DNA of 51,783 nt. It comes from Candidatus Poribacteria bacterium (GTDB lineage: Bacteria > Poribacteria > WGA-4E > WGA-3G). Location of the stretch: assembly GCA_012267415.1 (NCBI GenBank), contig JAAXGN010000161.1, positions 1-51,783 on the forward strand. The letters run 5' to 3'. Position numbers and translations under genes: made by a program. This document shows, in pieces, positions 1 through 8,342 of the stretch (the stretch's first letter is position 1; every line of letters starts with the position of its first letter). Under the pieces are notes generated by a model that had not been told where the DNA came from, searched no databases, and worked only from the letters and a program-made list of their open reading frames with translations.

Positions 1-382
1 TTTGGCGTTGATTTGGTAGGGACGGTATGTTTATCTTCTATGCCGTTCCTACGGAACTCAAGAGGGGTCATCAACATTTTTTCTATAAACATATCGTCCC
101 TACGGGACTGAAAAACATAATGTGAAAGTTACAGTGCATACGAAAGTACCTAAGTAGGAACAGTAAGACAAGTCAACAAATCAGCACATTCTTTTGCCAA
201 AAAGTTTACACACCCCAACTGAAACATGCAAACTGCTTTCTACTTTCTGATAATGTTCTCTCCTCAATAGGAGCGATCTCCGAATCGCGATTTAACAACC
301 AAAACGAATAAAAAACGAACAATTGAATGCCTCTAAATAGAAGGGTTACTGATGGTGTATTTTGAAAATAGTTTTACATTTT
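1..382. other. Non-coding left flank
   Basis: Apart from the REP cluster at 16-116, this stretch holds a degenerate palindrome at about 269-292 (GGAGCGATCTCCGAATCGCG), resembling the GGTGCGATTTCCTAATCGCAC repeats elsewhere in the window. I see no convincing gene. It lies downstream of the minus-strand WD40 gene. Confidence 0.5.
16..116. repeat. REP-type palindromic repeat cluster (CGTCCCTACGGGACT family)
   Basis: Three degenerate copies of a short palindromic element lie here, one in forward orientation near 16-35, one near 42-64 and a well-conserved inverted copy at 81-116 with core CGTCCCTACGGGACT preceded by CTATAAACATAT. The same unit occurs four times at 26921-27092. The copies are extragenic and in opposing orientations, as in REP/REPIN elements. 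No RAYT transposase is visible in the window. Confidence 0.75.
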
Positions 383-2284
383 TTATTGTGCAATGTTAAC
401 CTTTGTAGTGGATAGACGCCATAGACGGATGGTGCCATCATACCCCGCACTTGCCAGTGTTTCTCCATCTGGATTGAATATAACACTACTGACATAACGC
501 GCACGAGTGACATTTGTGACATTATCTCCATGTCCCTCAAACGTATGGAGGTGTTTTCCTGTTTTGGCATCCCATAGCCGAATAGTTCCATCATGGCTTC
601 CACTGACCAGCATTGAACTGTCAGGACTGAAGGATACGCTGTTGACTCTATCCGCATGCCCTTCAAGTGTGTGGAGATGTTCTCCTGTTTTGGCATTCCA
701 TAGTCGAATAGTCCGGTCCACACTGCCACTAACAAGCATTGAACCATCAGGACTGAAGGACACGCTTATGACATAATTTTTATGTCCTGTTAGTTTATGG
801 GTGTTTTCACCAGTATTTAGATTCCATAACCAGACATTCTTGTCATCATAACTTCCACTTGCAAGTGTTGCACTATCAGGACTGTAGGAGATGGATATTA
901 TAGACCTTCCATGTCCTGTCAGAGTTCGTAGGTGTGCACCTGTTTTCATATCCCATAACCTGATGTCGCCACTTCCACTTGCAACGATGGAACCATCAGG
1001 ACTAAAAGTGACACACCGGACAGAACCTTTATGTCCTGCCAGCGTGCGGAGATGTTCGCCTGTTTTCATATCCCATAACCGGATGGTTTTATCGGCACTC
1101 CCACTTGCAACGATGGAACCATTAGAACTTATGGATATGCCCAAGACAGGTGAACGTTCAACATTTTCTGACTGTGTGTTGATCGTGCGTAGGTGCGCGC
1201 CGGTTTTTATATCCCATAACCGGAGGTTTCCGTCTAAGCCTCCACTTGCAACCACGGAACCATCAGGGTTAATTGAAATCTCATAGATGTAATCCGTATG
1301 TCCTGCCAGTGTGCGGAGGTGTGCACCTGTTTTCGTTTCAAATAACCGGATACTATTACCCATCCATCCACATGCAAGCATTGAACCATCAGGATGTATG
1401 GATGCACTATAGATAGGCACCCCAGGACATGCTAATTTGTGAAGGTGTTTACCGGTTCTCACATCCCAGAAAATAGTCGCACCCGAACTCGCACCCACAA
1501 GCACAGAACCATCATTAATAAAAGAAAGACTAAGGACTTGCTCCTTATATACTGTTAGGGTGTTGAGGAGTTCACCTGTTTCCACATCCCATAGCCGTAT
1601 GCTTTTGTCCCCATATCCGCTTGCAAGCATTGAACCATCAGGACTGAAGGATAAACTCATGACAGAACCCGCCTGTGTTTCTTGCACACGGAGAAGTGTG
1701 CCTGTTCTTGCATCCCATAAGCGTATAGTCCCATCCTTACTCCCACTCGCAAGTGAAACACCATTAGGACTGAAAGTGACGTTTGTTACAGTATCCGTAT
1801 GTCCTTCAAGCGTGTTGAGGAGTTCCCCTGTTTTTACATCCCATAGGCGTATAGTCCCATCCTTACTCCCACTTGCAAGTGTAGTGCCATTAGGACCGAA
1901 GGAAACACTACGAATAATATCCTCATGTCCCTCCAAAGTATTAATGTGCTTACCAGTATTTACATCCCATAGCATGACGGTATTATCTCCACTTCCGCTG
2001 GCAAGCATTGAACCATCAGGACTGAAGGAAACACTATAGACAATAGTCCGATGTCCTGTCAGCGTGCGTATGTGTGCACCGGTTTTGACATCCCAAAACA
2101 TGATATATTTGTCCACACTTCCGCTGGCAAGCATTGAACCATCAGGACTGAAAGAGAGACTATAAACTGGACGTCCGTGTCCTGCAAGAATAGAATAATA
2201 CTGGTCTTGAGCAATAGTATCGGGTAAATAAAGCGTTATAATCAGAAATAGCGTAAGCAAGTTGAAAAACAGTGTTCTTTTCAT
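383..2284 (-). CDS. Secreted WD40-repeat beta-propeller protein (14 repeats)
   Basis: The 633-residue protein starts with a Sec signal peptide (MKRTLFF, a hydrophobic core, cleavage probably after DTIAQ near residue 26). The rest is almost wholly WD40 repeats of about 42 residues. I count 14, each with GH near the start, FSPDG in the middle and a terminal IRLWD followed by TGEHLRTL-type linkers, enough for two seven-bladed propellers. There is no catalytic domain, so it is probably an exported interaction or scaffold protein; partners are unknown. Repeats 5-7 and 9 have lost the GH. The repeats are also very similar as DNA (a GCAAGCATTGAACCATCAGGACTGAA-like stretch recurs), which suggests recent internal duplication. 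The ATG at 2284 has a plausible CGGAG ribosome site 8-9 bases upstream. It stands alone. Confidence 0.9.
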   Translation of the reverse strand: MKRTLFFNLLTLFLIITLYLPDTIAQDQYYSILAGHGRPVYSLSFSPDGSMLASGSVDKYIMFWDVKTGAHIRTLTGHRTIVYSVSFSPDGSMLASGSGDNTVMLWDVNTGKHINTLEGHEDIIRSVSFGPNGTTLASGSKDGTIRLWDVKTGELLNTLEGHTDTVTNVTFSPNGVSLASGSKDGTIRLWDARTGTLLRVQETQAGSVMSLSFSPDGSMLASGYGDKSIRLWDVETGELLNTLTVYKEQVLSLSFINDGSVLVGASSGATIFWDVRTGKHLHKLACPGVPIYSASIHPDGSMLACGWMGNSIRLFETKTGAHLRTLAGHTDYIYEISINPDGSVVASGGLDGNLRLWDIKTGAHLRTINTQSENVERSPVLGISISSNGSIVASGSADKTIRLWDMKTGEHLRTLAGHKGSVRCVTFSPDGSIVASGSGDIRLWDMKTGAHLRTLTGHGRSIISISYSPDSATLASGSYDDKNVWLWNLNTGENTHKLTGHKNYVISVSFSPDGSMLVSGSVDRTIRLWNAKTGEHLHTLEGHADRVNSVSFSPDSSMLVSGSHDGTIRLWDAKTGKHLHTFEGHGDNVTNVTRARYVSSVIFNPDGETLASAGYDGTIRLWRLSTTKVNIAQ

Positions 2285-2622
2285 TTGAAAATACTCCGAT
2301 TTAGGAGTGATTGCCTGGAGTTAGGATTTGTGTCTCCGTAGAATGATCACTCACACAATTTCAAATTTACGCGATAGGATCTTATGTATTCCGATATCTG
2401 TAGGAGGAGACAAATACCTGTCATAACTCTTAATGTAGTGTTGATTTTGAACGTTCACGTTTGAAACTTTATGCTGGACTACATAGATTTTAACGTGTTT
2501 TTTTGTCCTAAGCAAGTTTATTGTCTCAGAGTAGTCAATCGAAAAACGGAAGGATTGACATTTTGTTCTTGTTCTGGTAAACTGCAATTATGTTACTATT
2601 CAGCAAAACATTGGAGGGAACT
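2285..2622. other. Divergent intergenic region
   Basis: This 338-base gap separates the minus-strand WD40 gene from the plus-strand DapA-like gene. It carries the promoter at 2555-2583. I see no further gene or repeat in it. Confidence 0.5.
2555..2583 (+). promoter_or_regulatory. Sigma70-type promoter for the DapA-like gene
   Basis: TTGACA at 2555-2560 and TAAACT at 2578-2583 are separated by 17 bases. Transcription would begin near 2590, so the upstream ATG at 2590 would have no leader; this supports the start at 2623. Confidence 0.55.
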
Positions 2623-3522
2623 ATGGACATACGTTATGAAGGTATTTTTTCGCCAACGGTTACACCACTTGATGAAAAGGAACGTGTTGATGAACTCGGA
2701 TTTGTTAATCAGCTTAACCGATTGATAGACAACGGGGTTCACGGTATATATCTGTTAGGATCATCAGGAGAGTTTACTACATTGACCAATACGGAACGTG
2801 AACGCGCAATGGATATTGCAACGAAGACTGTTGCTGGACGCGTTCCCATTGTCTGTTGTGTTATGGACACAAGTACACAACGGGTGATACAGAACATTGA
2901 AACTGCACAACAGTTTAATGTAGACGCGGTTGCTGCTACTCCCTGCTACTATTATCCCTCCACCGATGATGCTGACATCCGCCAATTCTATCAAGCAATT
3001 TCAGATAGCACAGAACTACCCATCATGATTTATAACATTCCATCTACGGTAAAAACTGCAATTAAACCGCATGTCATTGCACAAATTGTAGATGAATGTG
3101 ATAATGTTGTTGGCATGAAAGACAGTTCTGGTGATTGGATAAACTGTCTTAATCTATTATCCCTGTTAGGGGATCGGGACGATTTCTCTATTATGATCGG
3201 TTCACACTTTCTTATCGGGGCTGCTGTGCTATTCGGTGCTGATGGCGGTGTTATCTCCATTTCAAACGTTGCACCGAAAGAAGCAGTGGCACTCTACGCC
3301 GCAGCAAAAGTACGCGATATTGATGAAGTCGACAGACTCCAAAGATGGATGATGAAACTTAGTAAACTGTATAGGTATGGACAGGGAGTCAGCGGTATGA
3401 AGACCTGTTTGGAAATTATGGGTGTTTGCAATGCACACACAACACGTCCGTTATTACCTTTAGATGATAAGGCGAAAGAAGAACTCAAACATCTACTTGC
3501 TGAATTAGGACTCTATTCTTAG
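2623..3522 (+). CDS. DapA/NanA-family aldolase-lyase (class I, Schiff-base)
   Basis: A 299-residue TIM-barrel enzyme of the dihydrodipicolinate synthase / N-acetylneuraminate lyase family. Visible motifs are the carboxylate-binding loop GSSGEF (46-51), the catalytic Tyr in IMIYNIP (Y137) and the Schiff-base Lys in GMKDSSG (K166). After YNIP the sequence is STVKT rather than the GRT typical of true DapA, so 2-keto acid aldol cleavage or dehydration is more likely than lysine synthesis. The start at 2623 is chosen because GGAGGG (2613-2618) precedes it at proper spacing; an in-frame ATG at 2590 adds 11 unlikely residues. aroA follows after 6 bases, suggesting co-transcription. The substrate cannot be told from sequence. 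Confidence 0.88.
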   Translation: MDIRYEGIFSPTVTPLDEKERVDELGFVNQLNRLIDNGVHGIYLLGSSGEFTTLTNTERERAMDIATKTVAGRVPIVCCVMDTSTQRVIQNIETAQQFNVDAVAATPCYYYPSTDDADIRQFYQAISDSTELPIMIYNIPSTVKTAIKPHVIAQIVDECDNVVGMKDSSGDWINCLNLLSLLGDRDDFSIMIGSHFLIGAAVLFGADGGVISISNVAPKEAVALYAAAKVRDIDEVDRLQRWMMKLSKLYRYGQGVSGMKTCLEIMGVCNAHTTRPLLPLDDKAKEELKHLLAELGLYS

Positions 3523-3528
3523 ACCATA

Positions 3529-4800
3529 ATGATTGAAATTCAACCTATCAAAACCCCACCTATCGCTACCATAGAAGTACCGGGTTCAAAGAGTTTTACG
3601 AACCGTGCGCTATTCGTCGCTGCACTTGCTAACGGACAATCCACTCTGACCGGTGCACTCTTTAGTGATGATACGCACTATATGTGTAAATCCTTACAAA
3701 GTCTCGGGGTGCGTATCGTGGAAGATAAGGAAGAGGACACTTTCCATGTCACAGGAAACGGTGGGATTATACCTATTCAACAGGCAGAACTCTATATCGG
3801 TAATTCTGGCACAACATCCCGTTCACTGATTAGTTATGTCTCCCTCGGACATGGTGAATTCATCATTGATGGTGATGAACCGATGCGGCATGGGAGACCT
3901 ATCTCTGATTTATTGAATGCACTGCATCAGCTGGGTGTATCGGTACGAACTGAATTTGAGAATGGATACCTACCTGTTATTGTTAATGCTAACGGCATTA
4001 AAGGAGGGAAGACGAAACTTGATGCAAGCAAGAGCAGTCAATTTTTAACCTCACTGATGCTTGTTGCCCCTTATGCGAAAGATGGTATGGAGATTGAAGT
4101 TACCGGGGACCTCAAGACACCCTATATTGACATTACAATGGCAGTGATGAAAGCATTTGGAGTTGAGGTTATCAACACGGGGTATAAACTCTTTTCTATA
4201 TCAGATGGACAACAGTATCAACCGCGTGCTTATCAGATTGAACCGGATGCCTCCAGTGCGTCCTATTTTTTTGCTGCCGCTGCGATCACGGGTGGATGTG
4301 TCACTGTGAAACATCTTCACACGGATTCTAAGCAGGGAGATGTGCAATTCATTCGTGTCTTGGAGCAGATGGGATGTAAGGTTGATGTCTCTGACGAAGG
4401 TATTACCGTTCGTGGACCAGATCAGTTGCGGGGAATTGACGTTGATATGAAGGATATATCGGATACTGCACTAACCCTTGCTGCGATTGCACCTTTCGCT
4501 GATAGTAAGGTTAGCATCCGCAACATTGAGCATACGCGTTGGCAAGAGACCGACAGAATTCATGCTATGGTGACAGAACTGCGAAAGTTGGGTGTACCCG
4601 TTGTTGAACACCAAGATGGACTTGAGATTTCACCCTCTCCTATCACTCCTGCTACTATTGATACTTATCATGATCACCGGGTTGCGATGGCGTTTTCGCT
4701 CATTGGCTTGAAAGTACCTGGGATTCGGATTAATGATCCTGATTGTGTGCGTAAGACGTTTCCTGATTATTTTGAGGTGTTGCGGGGGTTGTATGTTTGA
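3529..4800 (+). CDS. aroA: 3-phosphoshikimate 1-carboxyvinyltransferase (EPSP synthase)
   Basis: Transfers enolpyruvyl from PEP to shikimate-3-phosphate in the shikimate pathway, in the cytoplasm. The 423 residues fit the family. Motifs in order: PGSKSFTNRALFVAALANG near residue 18, GNSGTTSRSL near 90, DGDEPMRHGRPI with the conserved RPI, KTPYIDIT, DASSASYFFAAAAITGG, the catalytic Asp in DISDTALTLAAIAPF, RWQETDRI and the C-terminal YHDHRVAMAFSL and CVRKTFPDYFE. The gene starts 6 bases after the DapA-like gene with little Shine-Dalgarno signal, so translation is probably coupled. No other aromatic-pathway gene is nearby. Confidence 0.95.
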   Translation: MIEIQPIKTPPIATIEVPGSKSFTNRALFVAALANGQSTLTGALFSDDTHYMCKSLQSLGVRIVEDKEEDTFHVTGNGGIIPIQQAELYIGNSGTTSRSLISYVSLGHGEFIIDGDEPMRHGRPISDLLNALHQLGVSVRTEFENGYLPVIVNANGIKGGKTKLDASKSSQFLTSLMLVAPYAKDGMEIEVTGDLKTPYIDITMAVMKAFGVEVINTGYKLFSISDGQQYQPRAYQIEPDASSASYFFAAAAITGGCVTVKHLHTDSKQGDVQFIRVLEQMGCKVDVSDEGITVRGPDQLRGIDVDMKDISDTALTLAAIAPFADSKVSIRNIEHTRWQETDRIHAMVTELRKLGVPVVEHQDGLEISPSPITPATIDTYHDHRVAMAFSLIGLKVPGIRINDPDCVRKTFPDYFEVLRGLYV

Positions 4801-4912
4801 TTCTTTCTTTTACGGAATTGGCAAGTTGGTATAATTATTTACGTGTTGTTGCAGGATGGTTGAGTCTTTATCCAAGTGCCAATTCATAGTATATTCTATA
4901 GAGGTGATTAAA

Positions 4913-5227
4913 ATGCCAAGACAGAGAATAGTTAAATACCCTCCTGATAAACCAGGACAACTTTCAAAAGCAAAGATAGAAAGAGCAGTTGAAAAAGTAC
5001 TTAAAGGGAGAGGAGTCCCAGTAGAACCTAAGCGTGATACCTATAAATATCACCTAAAGCAAGGGAACAAAATTATCAGGAGTGGAATTACGAATGACAT
5101 AGAGCGTCGAGAAAAAGAGCACCAGAGGAAATACGGTAATGGTGTTCACGTTCAGCAGGTGGGAAACCGTACAACACGGATAGCTGCCAAGGAATGGGAA
5201 AAAAAGCAAAGTCGCGGAACATCTTAA
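4913..5227 (+). CDS. Small GIY-YIG-like protein
   Basis: A basic 104-residue protein. Its C-terminal half (about residues 45-95) contains YKYHLKQGNKIIRSGITND, then IERREKEHQRKYG, a pattern close to minimal GIY-YIG folds (Y-x-Y, then GIT-N/D-x-x-RR-x-x-EH). Family members may be nucleases, but several catalytic positions are uncertain here, so function is not claimed. The ATG at 4913 is chosen over 4856 because GAGGTGATT lies just upstream. The 3' end overlaps the convergent flippase gene by 4 bases. It could be a stand-alone nuclease or a remnant of a mobile element. Confidence 0.55.
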   Translation: MPRQRIVKYPPDKPGQLSKAKIERAVEKVLKGRGVPVEPKRDTYKYHLKQGNKIIRSGITNDIERREKEHQRKYGNGVHVQQVGNRTTRIAAKEWEKKQSRGTS

Positions 5228-6645
5228 GTTGATTCATATTGCACTCGGAATTCTCTCCAGATGACAATCCCACCACTATAAAACAGCATCGCCAACGGAA
5301 TCAATATCCAAACCGATAGAATCCCTTTGAGCAAGATGAGTCCTACACCCATAACGGCTGACAGGATGAGTACTTTGGGAATAAAGACTATCTCATCAAG
5401 TTTCGTGATCCGTTTTGAGATATAACCGAACCCTATGATCATTAAGAATACCTCACTGATGATCAATGCTATCGCTGCACCGATGTGACTATAACGCGGT
5501 ATGAGAAAAAAGTTCAGAGAGATATTCAATAGTGCTGTCGTTCCCATAATGACAGAAAACACAGCGCGTTTGTCTGCTGCACGTAACACGGCAAATACAA
5601 CGGTCGTCAAAAAGACCATTCCCCCTGTCACGCTTAGCCATTGTAATACTGTCCCAATTTTGCCTAAGACATCGGAAGTATACTTAGGAAACAGTACAGC
5701 AGTTAGGTCGTGAGAGATAATCGATAGTCCAACAGCTAACGGCACAGCACATATCACCATCCACCGCACACCGAAAGTATATGCATGTGATAACCTGTCA
5801 GGTTCATTTACATACAAACGAGAAAGGATGGGAAACATGGCACCCATCATGAACGCACCGGGTAATGTCGTTAGAGCATTGACAATACTATACGCCAGAC
5901 CGTACCAAGTATTGGCATCTAAACCATCCGGACTGAGTTTTGATAACATGATAGCATCAATCCGAAAATAGAGTAGATTAAATAGGTTGCCAACAGCGAA
6001 TGGCAATGCCTGCTGCATTACTCTTACGACTATCTTGCGACTGGGTTTGAAACCGAGTGATGTGAAACGGTATCTGGTATATCCGATGCTCAATATTAGG
6101 TTGATACCACTGGCAATTAACATGACTTGGCAGACACTTATAATCCCATATCCGAGTAGAATTGCAGCACCACCGATGAGGACATAAGTGCTACGTTCAG
6201 CAACCACCGTCCATGCCTCATATTTCATCTCCTCATGTGCCCGAAAAACGGCTCTAAAGAGTTGCGCGAGAGAATTCACAATCTCTGACAATCCTAAATA
6301 GAGGATCATCGTCAAGATTATAGGTTCGTATCTCAGAACCATTGCAGAAACAATCATGAGAGTAAATGCTACGATGGAGAGGACAAGTCGGACAAGTAGG
6401 GAGTTACCGAGATAGTGACGCGTATCTGAGAGATTCAGTGTCATTTCTCGGACTAAAGGATTGTCTATTCCGAGTTCTGTGAGACTTGCGATGAGGTTTG
6501 TCAGTGCGATTGCAACAAAAAAGCCGCCTAATTCATTCTCTGTAAAATAACGAGGCATCAGCCAGATCGTTATTACGAGTGCACCAAGGCGACCAACAAG
6601 GTGTGCGCCGAATAGGGCAGATGTGTTTTTGAAAATACGGTTCAT
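5224..6645 (-). CDS. Polysaccharide/lipid flippase, MOP superfamily (Wzx/MurJ-like)
   Basis: A 473-residue integral membrane protein with about 12-14 hydrophobic segments from residue 10 to the C-terminus, typical of the MOP exporter superfamily. The N-terminal pattern (FKNTSALFGAHLVGRLGALV, then ITIWLMPRYFTENELGGFFV) resembles oligosaccharide flippases that move lipid-linked glycans across the inner membrane. No glycosyltransferase or polymerase genes adjoin it, so the transported lipid is unknown; MurJ is a less likely alternative. It begins 27 bases after tsaB on the same strand and may be the last gene of that operon. No clear ribosome site is seen before the ATG. Confidence 0.8.
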   Translation of the reverse strand: MNRIFKNTSALFGAHLVGRLGALVITIWLMPRYFTENELGGFFVAIALTNLIASLTELGIDNPLVREMTLNLSDTRHYLGNSLLVRLVLSIVAFTLMIVSAMVLRYEPIILTMILYLGLSEIVNSLAQLFRAVFRAHEEMKYEAWTVVAERSTYVLIGGAAILLGYGIISVCQVMLIASGINLILSIGYTRYRFTSLGFKPSRKIVVRVMQQALPFAVGNLFNLLYFRIDAIMLSKLSPDGLDANTWYGLAYSIVNALTTLPGAFMMGAMFPILSRLYVNEPDRLSHAYTFGVRWMVICAVPLAVGLSIISHDLTAVLFPKYTSDVLGKIGTVLQWLSVTGGMVFLTTVVFAVLRAADKRAVFSVIMGTTALLNISLNFFLIPRYSHIGAAIALIISEVFLMIIGFGYISKRITKLDEIVFIPKVLILSAVMGVGLILLKGILSVWILIPLAMLFYSGGIVIWREFRVQYEST

Positions 6646-6672
6646 CTAATTTATAGGCGTGGATCCCTTTAT

Positions 6673-7353
6673 TTAATACAACCCAATTCTAACATAATTT
6701 GGTACTAAAGTCCAATAGCTATCAGTATCACCTTCTTTAAGACGATTTGCGCCGAGTGTAGCAATTGCTGCACCCCGAGGCACATTGAAAATAGTATCTG
6801 CAAAAGATGCTGTCTCAGGATGTTTACTTTGAACTTCATCTCCATAAGTTGCCAGTCCGTCACCAACGAAAATGATAGAAGAATCGGGTGTGGTGTGACT
6901 ATCAAGTATGTCTAAGAATGCATCAATCGGCAAGCACAGGTCATCTGTTATACGTTGCCATTCTGTTCCACCGTGGAAAATAGCACCGTAGATTTCGCTA
7001 CGTCGTGCATCAAGTATCGGACAGATCAATCCTTCAGTCCATCTGAGGTTATAGGCGATTGCCTCTAAAGTTGATACGCCGACAATTGGTTTATCAACTG
7101 CATAGCAGAGAGATTTCACTGTTGCGACACCGATGCGAATACCTGTAAACGATCCGGGACCGATACCGACAGCGCAACCATCTAAATCATGTGGTGTTAT
7201 TTCTCCCCACTTCAGGACGGTATCAATGGCAGGCATTAGTCTGGAAGAGTGTGCTTGGACAATGTTTAGCGTGTGTTCAGCAACTATGTTGTCGTCATCT
7301 ATGAGGGCAACACTGCCGATAGGGGTAGAGGTGTCTATACCTAAGATTTTCAT
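6673..7353 (-). CDS. tsaB: tRNA threonylcarbamoyladenosine biosynthesis protein TsaB
   Basis: A 226-residue ASKHA-fold protein, partner of TsaD (and TsaE) in making t6A37 on ANN-decoding tRNAs. The N-terminus MKILGIDTSTPIGSVAL is the family phosphate-1 motif, followed by QAHSSRLMPAI and GPGSFTGIRIGVATVKSL, which are diagnostic. Length matches the family. Its ATG overlaps the stop of the upstream restriction endonuclease gene by 4 bases (7350-7353), so translation is probably coupled to it. An essential tRNA-modification gene placed directly after a restriction enzyme is odd. tsaD and tsaE are not in the window. Confidence 0.92.
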   Translation of the reverse strand: MKILGIDTSTPIGSVALIDDDNIVAEHTLNIVQAHSSRLMPAIDTVLKWGEITPHDLDGCAVGIGPGSFTGIRIGVATVKSLCYAVDKPIVGVSTLEAIAYNLRWTEGLICPILDARRSEIYGAIFHGGTEWQRITDDLCLPIDAFLDILDSHTTPDSSIIFVGDGLATYGDEVQSKHPETASFADTIFNVPRGAAIATLGANRLKEGDTDSYWTLVPNYVRIGLY

Positions 7354-8342
7354 TCTATTTCAATTAACAAATCAGAATTAGAATTGGTGTTAAATAAGAT
7401 CTCTTTTAAGATAACTTCTGGTGTAACAGAATCGGGAATATCATCTGATAGGATTAGCGATAGTATTTTCTCTAATGCTTCATCCAAATTTCCAGTGAAT
7501 GACTTATAAGGGATTGAAAGAGTTTTTAATACCTGCTCAAAACGTCTATAACCATTCTCTGTTTGTAGTTCAACCCAGAGAATACCACTATTGTTTAATT
7601 GTTCTTTATTTGCATCGGACAGTTTGTTTGCCACTATCACTTTACTATTCCGTGCGAAAGCTGCATCTGCACTCTCAGGATTCCCTTTTCCCATTAGTTT
7701 TACTTCACAAGGATAATCCTTTCCTGCTACGTCAAACAAATAAAAATCAGATTCGCGTTCTGTCTCGGGTAGATTCCTTTGATCGAAACACTTTTTTGGT
7801 ACTTGAAAAAGTGCACATAGCGTAATCATCAAAGGTTTTTCAACTTGTTTTCCTGATGTACTCCAAAATCCGCCACGAAGTGCGGAACGTTTTACAGCAA
7901 GCGTATTGATGACAATTAGACTCTCATTTATATTCAAATCTACACTAACATCGCGAAATTTAATTGTAAGTGCAATATCAAGGTCATCTTGTTCTGTCAA
8001 ACTGTTAATTGCTGAATAAAGCGTATCATAATGTTCATAGGAGGCATCTAAAACAATTTCTTTTCTTGCCGAATTGTATGTATTCGTAATAGTCTTTTTG
8101 TTCAGTCCTGAGTGTATCGCAATTTCTTCGGGACGATATATATCAGAATTAAGAAACTCCTTTTTATACCAATCGACTGTTACAGATTCATTGTCCAACT
8201 TTGCACATGCTACGCGCTTGAAGAAATCAACAGCAAACTGAAGGAATTCTGCATTAATCAAAGCCAAGACTTCAGAACGGTAATCCTTACCAGCAAAGAG
8301 TTTACGAATGATATTCTTGATTACTGCTCCAGTAACAGTCAT
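7350..8342 (-). CDS. Type II restriction endonuclease, probably CfrBI-like
   Basis: A 330-residue protein with a PD-(D/E)XK-like active site: D199 in ESDFYLF, then E213-x-K215 in YPCEVKLMGKG, followed by the strongly patterned GNPESADAAFARNSKV. A helix-turn-helix-like stretch occurs at about 71-95 (PEEIAIHSGLNKKTITNTY). From memory of the family, EVKLMGKGNPESADA is characteristic of CfrBI-type enzymes, which cut C^CWWGG; site specificity here is inference only. Its ATG overlaps the stop of the upstream methyltransferase by 4 bases (ATGA at 8339-8342) and its own stop overlaps tsaB, so the three genes form one coupled unit. With the methyltransferase translated first, protection would precede cutting. 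Confidence 0.72.
   Translation of the reverse strand: MTVTGAVIKNIIRKLFAGKDYRSEVLALINAEFLQFAVDFFKRVACAKLDNESVTVDWYKKEFLNSDIYRPEEIAIHSGLNKKTITNTYNSARKEIVLDASYEHYDTLYSAINSLTEQDDLDIALTIKFRDVSVDLNINESLIVINTLAVKRSALRGGFWSTSGKQVEKPLMITLCALFQVPKKCFDQRNLPETERESDFYLFDVAGKDYPCEVKLMGKGNPESADAAFARNSKVIVANKLSDANKEQLNNSGILWVELQTENGYRRFEQVLKTLSIPYKSFTGNLDEALEKILSLILSDDIPDSVTPEVILKEILFNTNSNSDLLIEIE

Noticed and set aside
507..2039. Long plus-strand open frames opposite the WD40 gene
   Set aside because: They are antisense shadows of the repetitive WD40 coding sequence, with no ribosome sites or recognisable domains.
2590..2622. Upstream ATG for the DapA-like gene
   Set aside because: It has no ribosome site and lies at the predicted transcription start; GGAGGG precedes 2623 instead.
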